A stretch of DNA of 64,000 nucleotides. It comes from JADKBO01 sp965230345. GTDB taxonomy: Bacteria; Bacteroidota; Bacteroidia; Chitinophagales; Saprospiraceae. Under the pieces are notes generated by a model, which searched no databases, was not told where the DNA came from, and worked only from the letters and a program-made list of their open reading frames with translations. The stretch covers positions 992,001 through 1,056,000 of the forward strand of contig CBDDKR010000001.1 of the NCBI GenBank assembly GCA_965230345.1, read 5' to 3'. The translations under genes and the position numbers were made by a program. How positions within the stretch are numbered: position 1 is the stretch's first letter; every line of letters begins with the position of its first letter. Of this stretch, positions 52,331 through 61,188 are shown in pieces.

Positions 52331-53055
52331 TGGCACAGTCAAGTATAGAATGGACAGAAATGACATGGAATCCAACTACAGGATGTACAAAAATATCTCA
52401 AGGATGTAAGTTCTGCTATGCAGAAGTAATGTCTAAGAGACTACAAGCCATGGGAATAGAAAAATATAAAGATAATTTTAAGGTTAGGACTCATCCACAT
52501 GAGCTCAACACTCCTTACAAGTGGAAGAAACCGAAGATTGTGTTTGTTAATTCTATGAGTGACTTATTTCACGAAGAGGTTCCTTTAGATTTTATCCAAG
52601 ATGTATTTAGGGTAATGCGTGATAATCCTCAACACGTATTTCAAGTGTTAACTAAAAGAGCGGATAGGCTTCTATATTTGGATCAAGAATTAAAGTGGTC
52701 GCATAATATATGGATGGGTGTGTCTGTCGAAGATGAAACAGTAAAGCATCGAATAGAAAAATTACAAAAGACTAATGCAAGAGTCAAGTTTTTATCCCTT
52801 GAACCTCTAATAGGTCCATTAAAGAAACTTAATCTTGATTCCATTGATTGGGTTATTGTAGGAGGAGAAAGTGGAAGAAAACCAAGGCCTATGAAGAGAG
52901 AATGGGTATTGGATATTCAAAAACAATGTGAAAAATCTGAAGTGTCGTTTTTCTTCAAACAATGGGGAGGAACAAACAAGAAAAAAGCTGGTAGAATGCT
53001 AAATGGAAGAACATATGATGAAATGCCAGAAATAGAATTAACTAGCTATGTGTGA
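52330..53055 (+). CDS. Gp37/Gp68 (DUF5131) three-Cys family protein (B cargo)
   Basis: 241 aa. NPTTGCTKISQGCKFCYAE puts Cys at 19, 26 and 29 (Cx6Cx2C), then KIVFVNSMSDLFHEEVP, HVFQVLTKRADRL, IWMGVSVEDE and WVIVGGESG: all family blocks of phage Gp37/Gp68. The Cys triplet suggests a radical-SAM-like iron-sulphur site. Partner of TcmP. Substrate unknown. Confidence 0.85.
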   Translation: MAQSSIEWTEMTWNPTTGCTKISQGCKFCYAEVMSKRLQAMGIEKYKDNFKVRTHPHELNTPYKWKKPKIVFVNSMSDLFHEEVPLDFIQDVFRVMRDNPQHVFQVLTKRADRLLYLDQELKWSHNIWMGVSVEDETVKHRIEKLQKTNARVKFLSLEPLIGPLKKLNLDSIDWVIVGGESGRKPRPMKREWVLDIQKQCEKSEVSFFFKQWGGTNKKKAGRMLNGRTYDEMPEIELTSYV

Positions 53056-53183
53056 ATTCATTGGGTAACAGATTATGTTATACCTTTGCAGTATAAGTTA
53101 ATTGCATAATGTTTAATTGCAATTAATGATCAAAAAAGAAAATGTTATTATGATGAAAGAAGGCACAATTAAGAGAAAAGGAA

Positions 53184-53264
53184 GTGACAGCTTAATAGGA
53201 TAGAATCATTTCTAACTATAAAAGTAAAAAAAAGCTAGATGATACGATTCATCTAGCTTTTTTT
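53184..53264 (+). terminator. conserved 3' motif and terminator of the cargo slot (B)
   Basis: The 23-bp block starting GTGACAGCTTAATAGG (53184-53206), then hairpin AAAGCTAGAT/ATCTAGCTTT (53231-53260) and a T-run to 53264. Same pair of elements as at 22989-23064, although the genes in front differ. Confidence 0.8.
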
Positions 53265-53331
53265 GTTTCTTACTTGATATATATGTGAACACCATGTTAA
53301 GTGTTTATTAGTATACGAAAATAGCATAGAC

Positions 53332-53622
53332 CTACCTTTTATACAAGCGGCTATACTTTGTTATATATTCTAATAACCGAGTGAACTGATTTTTTGATCC
53401 TTTGAATTTTACCGTAGTCTTAAAATTATCTAATCCATACTCGTCTAAAAACCTACCAATTGATGAATTAAGGAATGACAATGACATTGATATATCAGAG
53501 TCAATATGAAGGAATACAACCTCCTTATTTAAATAAGCGTTTTGTAAAGATTCGAATAGAATTATTCCTTGATTGGGAGAACTAGAATCCGTTATCAAAC
53601 TCTTGAGAACTATGGTCTTCAT
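53332..53622 (-). CDS. STAS-like DUF4325-type protein, 96 aa (B)
   Basis: Counterpart of 26485: VVFLHIDSDISMSLSFLNSS, RFLDEYGLDNF, VKFKGSKNQF. Starts MKTIVLKSLIT and has a shorter C-terminus (ITKYSRLYKR). The 141-aa gene that precedes it in A has been deleted here. Confidence 0.65.
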   Translation of the reverse strand: MKTIVLKSLITDSSSPNQGIILFESLQNAYLNKEVVFLHIDSDISMSLSFLNSSIGRFLDEYGLDNFKTTVKFKGSKNQFTRLLEYITKYSRLYKR

Positions 53623-53680
53623 AGGAGATGAATTAAGTGGATTGAAAAATTACCTGTATAATTAAGCTGTTTCATATTGA

Positions 53681-53857
53681 TTAGTTAAAGTTGATCGGAA
53701 TAGAATCAATTAGATCTTTTGGACCGTTAGACTTCTTGATAAAGACTAATGCATAAAGTGATTTTACCCTACATCTTGGGTGTCTTACATAACGGATGCT
53801 ATCCGCATCAAGGAGATTGAAAAGGGGTTTCGCTTTTAAGTATGATTCCTTCATCAT
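53681..53857 (-). CDS. small protein, 58 aa, overlapping the 94-aa gene (B)
   Basis: Reads MMKESYLKAKPLFNLLDADS and ends DSIPINFN; counterpart of 27238 with about four changes. The sequence between its stop and 53622 is a scar of the lost 141-aa gene. Confidence 0.65.
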   Translation of the reverse strand: MMKESYLKAKPLFNLLDADSIRYVRHPRCRVKSLYALVFIKKSNGPKDLIDSIPINFN

Positions 53858-54092
53858 TATTAGTTTTTGGTGTGTCCTTATGGGCTAAATCAAGAATTTT
53901 GTACGCATAGAGAAGAGCTAAATACCTTTTGTTAGCTTGGTCTTTTGTGATCAATCCGTCTTTAATTTGATGTGGGTATGCTGACTTTCTGTATTTTAAT
54001 TCTCTCTCAAGTTCTTCTAGACATTCATCATATCCAGTAAGGATTAAAGGTCGATGTGTATACTCTTTTACTAAATCTGTGTCGTTGCTCAT
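53808..54092 (-). CDS. 94-aa replication-module protein (B)
   Basis: Counterpart of 27365 with a single substitution (Ile to Thr at residue 5). ATGA overlap with the 161-aa gene. Confidence 0.65.
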   Translation of the reverse strand: MSNDTDLVKEYTHRPLILTGYDECLEELERELKYRKSAYPHQIKDGLITKDQANKRYLALLYAYKILDLAHKDTPKTNNDEGIILKSETPFQSP

Positions 54093-54574
54093 GGTAAGAT
54101 GCTTAGATCGTGAATAATGTCTAACCTGTGTTGTTCTACCAGACTTGTATACATACTGTTGTATCTCTTTTTGGCTCCTTGCTTAATGTTTTTGTCTGAA
54201 TAGTTATTTAATGCCCTTGACAAAGTATTCTTTATCCATGTACGGGCTTTGGTCGGTTCGTACCACTTGTTAAATAGAAATACGGGTTTTACAGATTTTG
54301 GTATGAAGTTATCTATCCATTCAGAACCGTTTATTTGGTACAAACCATTTTCTTTTAAAGTCATGAAATACTTTTCATGATTACCAAAAAATGCTGCTAT
54401 CGTGTTATACAGTTTCTTGCTTGCTTCATGCCTTTTGTATTCATGCTTGTTTGGATCAAGTAATATTTCATACCCTTTGAGTTTAACACCAAATTGTTTG
54501 AAGGGAAAATCTCCAGATATTCGATCTCTACTATCGAATCTGATAAAATAAATGTTTTCAATTTTTCTTTTCAT
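54089..54574 (-). CDS. 161-aa replication-module protein (B)
   Basis: Counterpart of 27646. Residues about 30-75 differ strongly (KLKGYEILLDPNKHEYKRHE), the rest is identical, pointing to a recombination edge inside the gene. Confidence 0.65.
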   Translation of the reverse strand: MKRKIENIYFIRFDSRDRISGDFPFKQFGVKLKGYEILLDPNKHEYKRHEASKKLYNTIAAFFGNHEKYFMTLKENGLYQINGSEWIDNFIPKSVKPVFLFNKWYEPTKARTWIKNTLSRALNNYSDKNIKQGAKKRYNSMYTSLVEQHRLDIIHDLSILP

Positions 54575-54589
54575 GTCATAAGCTTTTGA

Positions 54590-54635
54590 ATAAAAAAAAA
54601 GAGGCTAGATGTTGTCTTTACAAATCCGCCTCTTT
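54590..54635 (-). terminator. attenuator-like terminator in the 5' leader of the 161-aa gene (B)
   Basis: AAAGAGGC/GCCTCTTT stem (54598-54605 with 54628-54635) followed by T on the minus strand; promoter-like TATATTTG at 54675-54668 upstream. Same design as in A. Confidence 0.7.
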
Positions 54636-54766
54636 AATCTATCTATAAAAAAAAATAATAACTGATACAAATATACTACATAGTGGTATAGAATACAATA
54701 AATAAAGAACGTTAGTTTTAAAAAAATATTACATATTATGATTGATTATCAAGTGATTGTATGATT

Positions 54767-57277
54767 CTAGCCAAATGGTAGACCCGATTGCTCACTATCT
54801 GGATTTTCAGCTGGGTTATACCATCCGAGTTTAATAAATACTTCTTTGAATGAGGTACACTCTTTTAATTTGTTGGTGTCCACTTTCTCTATGGTCTTAA
54901 TGTATTCAATTGATTTATCATTGAACAGCTTTATCTCTTGTTCATTATTGATAGCCTCTAATTCAATTATTTGTGCTATTTCAAGAATGGAGAATACATC
55001 CTCTAAAGAATAGGCATCTAATATGCTAAATGTATAAGGTCTGGTTTTCTTAATTTCAACGCCTAATTCCCCTTTTGAAGTTAGGTACTTGTATTTGTAT
55101 GATCTTGAGCTTTTCGGAGTTGTTTTGTTCATATGTATTTCCAGACCTTTTTTCATCGCAGCTCTAGTATGTCGACCATTCTCTATCATCTTGAAAAGAT
55201 CGCTACTTGAAATTTGCCAAATTACTTCTTTGGAAATAGAAAAATAATCTCGCAAAGCTTCTATTATGTCTTGAATTATAGTAGGTTTTGATTGGTCGAT
55301 TACTCGATTAAGGGCTTCTGTTCTAATGGTTTCAGGCTTAAACCACAATCTTGAATCTTGTTCAGTTACCATAGTTCTTTTTGTTAAAAAGTTAAGAAAG
55401 AAAGGTATCTCAGCTACTAGCTTATCTAGAAAATGAACATCTTCTTTTTTTATCTTATTTACAATTCGTACCCAATACCTAGAATCTTCCTTATCAATTA
55501 ATGCAAAATCACTTTCTCTATTTGACGAAATCCCGACTTTTATGAAGTTATCTATTTGTTCAGCATTTTGTCCTTTGGCTTCATACTTCATTTCTTTAGA
55601 GGTTACGAGTTCTTTTATTTTTTCAGAAATGGTCATTTTCTGAATCATTGCTTCTTCTATTATTACGAGTAATGATCCAGCAAAATAACTTGTAAACTGT
55701 CCTAACAATTCATCACCATGAATCGATTTGCAATTTTGTTGGAATATAGATCGCATCCAATCCCAGAATGTTGTTTTCCCTGTCTTGGTTTGTCTTGACA
55801 CCAATGAGAGAATAGGTAGCTTTTGTTTTGGTTTTAAGAACAATAATTGAATATAGTCTAATCCAAGTTCGTATGATTTTATGATTTTACCCTTGTAGTC
55901 AACATCTTCTTCGCCGAATATATGCTTTACCATAAATAAGGAAGTGGGAATTTCACCAGGAGTGTCTATATTCCAAGATAACGGATAATATTTATTGTAC
56001 CACTTTAGATTTTGCCCATTGTTAAAATAGGTTGTAATGTTGTATTTGAAATCCAAATGTTGTGGATCGCAGATTGCACCGTCATAGTATTCAACCTGTC
56101 TTAAGAATAAGGCGAATTGCTTTTTGTCGTAGTTTAATTGTTTAAGAATGGCTTTTTCTTTAACGGGTAGTAGACATCTTTCATGATTAGTGCCATTTCG
56201 TGTAGGTCTAAATCCTTGTTTGTAAAAATGATCTCCAATTTGTATAAATTGCGATGCGAACTCCGATCTTAGTTGTTCTACTTTGTTTTCCTCTTCGTTA
56301 TACTGAAACTCCTTACCGGAATAAATGAATTTTCTTGATCCGATAACAGATTGATATTGCTCGTAGAACTCGTCAGCAGATTTGTAATTGAGAATGTGGA
56401 AGTATTCCTTTAAGTTGTTATACGAAGTTGTTGAAATATTGATCCACTTAAAATAGTTGGGTTCTTTGGTTATGTGAAGCAATTCTTTCTTGATCTCACC
56501 TTTATGCCTTTTTCTCGAAAGGAGTAGGTCATCCAGTCCTTTGGCTTCATTCAAAAATGACTCTTTGATATGATAGAAGTATGCATCAATTTTGAGTGAG
56601 ATGGTCAAGTCCTTAAATGCTCTAATAGCCGAGTAAAATGAAAATGGACGATTATATAGGTCTTTACCTTGTTTCCATTTAACTTCTAATGTGTCAGCAT
56701 CCGTTAAGAATACGAGCTTTTGTACTTTACAAGTTTCTATGATGTCGGTTAGCTGCTTACGAAGTTCTTTTCTACCAGTTGTCGAATTAGGATTGAATTC
56801 ACCAAGCATATGAATACCAGGTGCACCAATAATTGGAATGCCATGTTTAGCAGCAAAATAAGCTTTCTTGTATCCTTCGGTTATAACTAATGTATCAATT
56901 TCCTTTTTCTTATGAAATGCATTGATCATCATTTTGGGAAAATACAAAAAGGTTCCCATGCCCTTAATACACGGTAGATATTTGGCATCTCCTTTTGGTG
57001 TTTTAAGTCTTTTTAGGTGGAAGGGTTTTATTTGTATTCTAGAGTTTGTTTTCTCTTTTGCATCGTATGTAATCAATTGATTGGAGTATAAATCATCTAC
57101 ACCAATACAAAGATTGCCGTGATCGTCTTCCCAGAATAATGGATGCTTAGTTGATTTTCCTAGCGGTTCATCAGGATGAGCTGAAAATGTAGAGAACTCT
57201 TTTTGCTCATCATAAGCAATGTTTTGAATCTGCCGTTGGTAGAATGAAAGAGCTTCATTTTTTTTACTTTTTTTCAT
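54767..57277 (-). CDS. primase-helicase: TOPRIM-like plus superfamily 3 helicase, 836 aa (B)
   Basis: Counterpart of 28321. VITEGYKKA, FLTDADT, QTKTGKTT, LLVIIEEA and VGISSNRES are all kept. Differences cluster in short patches (for example about 155-175 and 340-430). Replication enzyme of the element. Confidence 0.85.
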   Translation of the reverse strand: MKKSKKNEALSFYQRQIQNIAYDEQKEFSTFSAHPDEPLGKSTKHPLFWEDDHGNLCIGVDDLYSNQLITYDAKEKTNSRIQIKPFHLKRLKTPKGDAKYLPCIKGMGTFLYFPKMMINAFHKKKEIDTLVITEGYKKAYFAAKHGIPIIGAPGIHMLGEFNPNSTTGRKELRKQLTDIIETCKVQKLVFLTDADTLEVKWKQGKDLYNRPFSFYSAIRAFKDLTISLKIDAYFYHIKESFLNEAKGLDDLLLSRKRHKGEIKKELLHITKEPNYFKWINISTTSYNNLKEYFHILNYKSADEFYEQYQSVIGSRKFIYSGKEFQYNEEENKVEQLRSEFASQFIQIGDHFYKQGFRPTRNGTNHERCLLPVKEKAILKQLNYDKKQFALFLRQVEYYDGAICDPQHLDFKYNITTYFNNGQNLKWYNKYYPLSWNIDTPGEIPTSLFMVKHIFGEEDVDYKGKIIKSYELGLDYIQLLFLKPKQKLPILSLVSRQTKTGKTTFWDWMRSIFQQNCKSIHGDELLGQFTSYFAGSLLVIIEEAMIQKMTISEKIKELVTSKEMKYEAKGQNAEQIDNFIKVGISSNRESDFALIDKEDSRYWVRIVNKIKKEDVHFLDKLVAEIPFFLNFLTKRTMVTEQDSRLWFKPETIRTEALNRVIDQSKPTIIQDIIEALRDYFSISKEVIWQISSSDLFKMIENGRHTRAAMKKGLEIHMNKTTPKSSRSYKYKYLTSKGELGVEIKKTRPYTFSILDAYSLEDVFSILEIAQIIELEAINNEQEIKLFNDKSIEYIKTIEKVDTNKLKECTSFKEVFIKLGWYNPAENPDSEQSGLPFG

Positions 57278-57374
57278 TATAGATAAATTTAATCGAATTC
57301 AAAGTAACACAAAATAAGAATAACGTACAATAAATACAGTACTTTAAATTAACTAAGGAGCAAAGAAGTCTAAC

Positions 57375-57382
57375 TAAATTTG
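57375..57382 (+). promoter_or_regulatory. -10 element of the HTH-like regulator (B)
   Basis: TAAATTTG as in A, 30 bp before the ATG at 57412. Confidence 0.55.
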
Positions 57383-57411
57383 CAATAGTGTTAATCAATA
57401 AATGTTATGAC

Positions 57412-57759
57412 ATGGCTGAAAGTACAATTAAAAACTTACCCGATGTATCAAAATATGTTCGTAGAGCTGTAGAATCAAATCCAGATTTCACGTACACAGC
57501 TTTAGCAGAAAAGCTAAGTATTTCAAAAAATGGTATGAATACCCGATTAAATAAGAAGCACTACGGCACGGTTTATGATCTACTAGAAACGTGTATATAC
57601 CTGCGTAAAGATTTGATCTCTCCCCTACTTGAAGTATTGATTAATCATGATATAGAAATCGAATTGAAGAATGGGATTTCAAATGAGCAAATGGAAGAAT
57701 TGAAAGCGCTTAAGGAGGAGAATGAATTGTTGAAGAAAACGCTTTCCAAGTTAGTTTAA
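57412..57759 (+). CDS. small helix-turn-helix-like regulator, 115 aa (B)
   Basis: Counterpart of 30966 with three substitutions. The sequence upstream of MAEST differs enough from A to break the longer frame, which supports this start. Confidence 0.65.
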   Translation: MAESTIKNLPDVSKYVRRAVESNPDFTYTALAEKLSISKNGMNTRLNKKHYGTVYDLLETCIYLRKDLISPLLEVLINHDIEIELKNGISNEQMEELKALKEENELLKKTLSKLV

Positions 57760-57868
57760 AGCTTAATAAAATTCGTTTTACACATGAAATTCTTCCATAT
57801 GTGTAAAATTATTAAATAAATAGATATAACGCAAAGTGTTTCATTGTTCTGTAATAGTGTGACAACGT

Positions 57869-57891
57869 CATAATATTAATTATAGGCAAAT
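57869..57891 (+). repeat. att-like 23-bp direct repeat, right (element B/host junction)
   Basis: Third exact copy. The left flank matches that at 31433; the right flank (tatattgattcc) is unlike the element left end, so the element ends here. An empty site would join the left flank of 4853 to the right flank of this copy. Confidence 0.85.
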
Positions 57892-57980
57892 TATATTGAT
57901 TCCATAATCTCCATGTAACATAAATTGGTCGTAATGTTTTGATAATAATCTTTTCATGGAAATTTAGATGGGCAACATAT

Positions 57981-58140
57981 GGATTGTTTTCACTTTAATT
58001 GAAAAGATTCCATTAGGATTTCATGAATTAGATTCTATTTAAGAATATGTTCTAGTTGATTCAACATTTGAAGAACCAGCTACAGGTTCAAATTTTATAT
58101 CAGAATATATTTTCCTCTCCATCCGGAATTTTGTTTGTAA
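57981..58140 (+). pseudogene. remnant of a T9SS-protein gene of the 24302 family
   Basis: About 160 bp align with the start of the mature part of the gene at 24302. Shared runs include TAGTTGATTCAACATTTGAA and TTTTATATCAGAATAT. It has an internal stop (TATTTAAG), lacks the start and the whole downstream body. It shows that this chromosomal locus held such genes before or at element insertion. Confidence 0.75.
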
Positions 58141-58282
58141 TTAATGTCTATGCTTCATCTAGTACTTAATACATTACGAATGGTTAAACGTTGTGTTTGT
58201 ATATGGTTATTATGGTAATTGTACGTGTTTTGGAATGCATATTTGTGTATATTGTGTAGTTAGGTGCAAGAAAATAAAAAAA

Positions 58283-59092
58283 ATGAAAAAGCGAATTTCA
58301 AGAATAGAGAACAATGTCCAAGACAGAAATTCCATAGCATGGAAAAAGTTATGTGAATATATCGACGAAATTGCGGAAAATGGTTCAGATGAATTTGTAC
58401 CAAGAGAAGCCCTTGGAAATGAATTATTCGCTGAAATCCATACACTTCCCGAATCAATTTCGAAGCTAAAAAAAGTTACAAAAGTTGGATTATATGGAAG
58501 TCAATTAAAAAGAATACCACCCGAGATTGGGCAAATGGAATCTCTTGAATATTTTGACCCATACACATCTTATAAACTCAATTGGTTTCCTTACGAAATC
58601 ATGGATTGTGAAAAGCTAAAAGACAGTCGAATAAGTACAAGAGCTTTATTGGGGAATTATAAAAATAGAATGGGCTTTCCAAGACTCGACCACAATCCTG
58701 TAAGGTATTTTGGAGAAACTTTAAATTGTAGTATCTGCAAAAAAGAAATGACTTATGAAGAAACAAATCAATTGTGGATAACACTTAGAACGGGAACGGA
58801 TACAATTCCACTTCTTGCAAACCTTTGTTCAAAAAAGTGTGAAGAAAAACTTCCGCAGCCTCCTGAGAATTATGTACAATATGCACATAAAGGTGGAGCG
58901 GATTTAGTTCAACCTCCTGATGAAAATGAAATGTGGGAAATTAGAATGGCTGAAAGAGAGAACGAAAAAAAAGAAAGGGATGATCAATTTGAAAATCAAA
59001 AACCAGAAAACCTCAAAATTGAGCCAAAAAAGAAAATCAGTTTTTCAGACTTAAAACCATTGAAACTGATTAGAAAAATATGGGAAAAATAA
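58283..59092 (+). CDS. leucine-rich-repeat-like protein, 269 aa
   Basis: Start chosen at MKKRISRIENNVQDRNSIAW; a longer frame from 58193 has a poor, Cys-rich extension. ITLP/PESISKLKKVTKVGLYGSQLKRIPPEIGQMESLEYF (split over about 55-95) is LRR-like. CSICKKEM and CSKKCEE (about 155-195) may bind zinc; the tail is charged. Found directly before an attC-like hairpin, as for a captured gene cassette. Function unknown. Confidence 0.65.
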   Translation: MKKRISRIENNVQDRNSIAWKKLCEYIDEIAENGSDEFVPREALGNELFAEIHTLPESISKLKKVTKVGLYGSQLKRIPPEIGQMESLEYFDPYTSYKLNWFPYEIMDCEKLKDSRISTRALLGNYKNRMGFPRLDHNPVRYFGETLNCSICKKEMTYEETNQLWITLRTGTDTIPLLANLCSKKCEEKLPQPPENYVQYAHKGGADLVQPPDENEMWEIRMAERENEKKERDDQFENQKPENLKIEPKKKISFSDLKPLKLIRKIWEK

Positions 59093-59106
59093 ATCCAGCA
59101 CCTTAC

Positions 59107-59162
59107 AACGGCTAAAATGTTCATAGCCTCTATGCGGGGCTAAGCCATATAGCTGAACCGTT
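59107..59162 (+). repeat. attC-like imperfect hairpin after the LRR-like gene
   Basis: Outer AACGG/CCGTT, then GCTA/TAGC with an unpaired TGAA, and an inner ATAGCCTC/GGGGCTA-type pairing. Starts 14 bp after the stop. Resembles the hairpins at 21645 and 50279. Confidence 0.5.
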
Positions 59163-59344
59163 ATCAGTAATTTTTGTTGGCTTTCCATAGAGTGCCATGC
59201 TGGAAATAATTTTATCTTGATTAATAATTCAGATGTTGTAAAGTGAAAATATTGATTCACTATTAATGGGCACATTTGAGATATAAATTGACGACTTTAT
59301 GCATTAAACATTCTCAATAATAAATTATAATAAGAGGTTGACGA

Positions 59345-60847
59345 ATGCAAAACAATTATAGCTTTATGTGCATAAGAAAACAGTTTATCTGTCTATACAT
59401 TGTAATTAGTAGTGTTTTTTCGATAAATGCCCAAGAAATTGTTGGTGAAATCAGCGTTATTTCAAATAATCAATTGGAATTTAAACACATACATAGCCTT
59501 GCTCTAAGTGGTGATGGAAAGACTATCGCAGTTGGGTATTATGGTGTAGGGAAAGAGCGGTCCTTTGGAGGTGTATTGTGCTATAAAGAAGTAAATGGAA
59601 TTTGGAAACAAGCAGGTCAAGAACTTATTGGAAGCAATCTTGGCGAAACCTTTGGAAGTGCCGTAGGATTGTCTATGGGTGGTAAAATCCTTGTTGTTGG
59701 TTCGGAATATGGTTTTGGTGAAAACTATACCGACGATCCTGATTATAAACCTTTCTTTCAAGTCTTCGAATTTATTAATGGACACTGGAGTCAGATTGGT
59801 CAAGAATTTGGTTATGGAATAAAGGGTGACCGAACAGGAAGGGATATAAAAGTATCTAATGATGGTTCCAGAGCATTGGTTTCATCTATTTGGTATAAGA
59901 AGCCTTTAACAAATGCGAAGAAAGGAAGACTTCGTGTATTTGAAAGGACTGGCAATAGTTATGAACAAATTAATGAGACCATAGTCGGACCTTATTGGGA
60001 TGCACGTTTTATAGGAACCGAAATAGATTTTTCTGATGATGGAAGTGTTATACCCGTATTCTCCTTGCCCGAAGTTACATTTACCTCCAGAGATCAAGTT
60101 TATCTTTATATTAAAAACAATAAGGACGAATATGATGTGATGGAATTTGCTAACGAAGATTGTATAGAATCAACGAGTACAGGGAAAATGACAATTTCAG
60201 ATGATGGTAACACGTTGTTGATCCTCCAATGTGAGAATTTATTGTCAACTTACACCAGAGATGAATTTGGTGAGTATAATTTAGTTAGTCAAGATGAAAT
60301 TCTAGAAAATGATGATTCGTATAATGATGCATGTAGTATGCGAATGTCAGATGAGGCAAATCACTTAGTCCTATTTGGACTGTGCAATGCTAAGAACACC
60401 ATTTATTCGTTTGTTAACGACAATAATAATTGGAAATTACTAAATCATGATTATTTAAAAGTGTATTCTGATTACCCTAGGCAATTTGCTGAACTTTCGG
60501 ATAATGGAAAACGATTAGCTTTTGTCCAAGCAAGTAGGATAATTCAGGATGGTCCATCTGCTCATATCCAAATTTATGAATTTAATAAGTTGGATACATC
60601 TATTTCGAGTGAGGAAGAATTAAATCAAATTGGAGTATACCCTAACCCGACTTCTGGAGGGCTTAGTATTTCGGGCTTTGATTTAAATAGTGCTCATTAT
60701 AGGATTTACAATAGCTTAGGAATTGCAATTGATGAAGGAATCCTTCATTCAGATTTTATATCTATTTCCGATCTTCCTTCCGGAAGTTATTTGCTTTCGA
60801 TTAACGATAGTATAAGGTCTTTATCTGAGTTAATTGTTAAATTTTAG
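59345..60847 (+). CDS. secreted protein with T9SS sorting domain, 500 aa
   Basis: Signal peptide best from MCIRKQFICLYIVISSVFS (ATG at 59366; 493 aa). Repeats of about 50-60 residues with LSGDGKTIAVGYYG, VSNDGSRALVSS, FSDDGSVIPVFS, ISDDGNTLLILQ, LSDNGKRLAFVQ indicate a beta-propeller. Sorting domain GVYPNPTSGGLSISGFDL at the C-terminus. Surface or secreted. Not related in the body to the neighbouring T9SS proteins. Confidence 0.8.
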   Translation: MQNNYSFMCIRKQFICLYIVISSVFSINAQEIVGEISVISNNQLEFKHIHSLALSGDGKTIAVGYYGVGKERSFGGVLCYKEVNGIWKQAGQELIGSNLGETFGSAVGLSMGGKILVVGSEYGFGENYTDDPDYKPFFQVFEFINGHWSQIGQEFGYGIKGDRTGRDIKVSNDGSRALVSSIWYKKPLTNAKKGRLRVFERTGNSYEQINETIVGPYWDARFIGTEIDFSDDGSVIPVFSLPEVTFTSRDQVYLYIKNNKDEYDVMEFANEDCIESTSTGKMTISDDGNTLLILQCENLLSTYTRDEFGEYNLVSQDEILENDDSYNDACSMRMSDEANHLVLFGLCNAKNTIYSFVNDNNNWKLLNHDYLKVYSDYPRQFAELSDNGKRLAFVQASRIIQDGPSAHIQIYEFNKLDTSISSEEELNQIGVYPNPTSGGLSISGFDLNSAHYRIYNSLGIAIDEGILHSDFISISDLPSGSYLLSINDSIRSLSELIVKF

Positions 60848-61188
60848 TTGAATGTTTTGCTATGAAGGCCCCTACTCTATTTAGTATTGATGTCTTATAT
60901 ACATTTTATGAATGTCTATGTTATTGATGTACTAGGGTATAGATTTAGAAGTTGAAATTGATTTATCTCTGATATCACTAAAAAATATTTATTCTTTCAG
61001 TATGAACATTACCAAAATTGTGTAAATTTATTCCATCTATTGTAGGTATGGTAAATGTCATCTAACTCGTTATGTAAACAAAGCTTATCACTAATTTATG
61101 TTGGTAGACCTTATATTGGATTATTCCTGTAATAGGCAGAAGTAATCTTAGTAAAATTATATACCCTGTACTCTGTTAAAACTATCTG
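60848..61188. other. gene-free region between T9SS-protein genes
   Basis: About 340 bp, AT-rich. I see no gene, no strong hairpin and no consensus promoter. Confidence 0.3.

Larger units (their letters stand above)
31433..57868. mobile_element. integrated virus-like element B (26,436 bp)
   Basis: Between the 23-bp repeats at 31433 and 57869, in the same orientation as A. Structural and replication genes are collinear with A and closely similar. The cargo (45813-53055) is mostly different. The two copies differ by scattered substitutions and patches, so B is a related second element integrated next to A rather than a fresh duplication. Confidence 0.85.

Noticed and set aside
4853..57868. Recent duplication of one 26-kb segment
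   Set aside because: The copies differ by many silent and some replacement changes and have different cargo, and the boundaries are site-specific repeats. Separate integration of two relatives explains more.
4853..57891. Transposon or insertion-sequence origin of the repeats
   Set aside because: No transposase, no terminal inverted repeats, and the 23-bp repeat is far longer than a typical target duplication and shared at the A/B junction.
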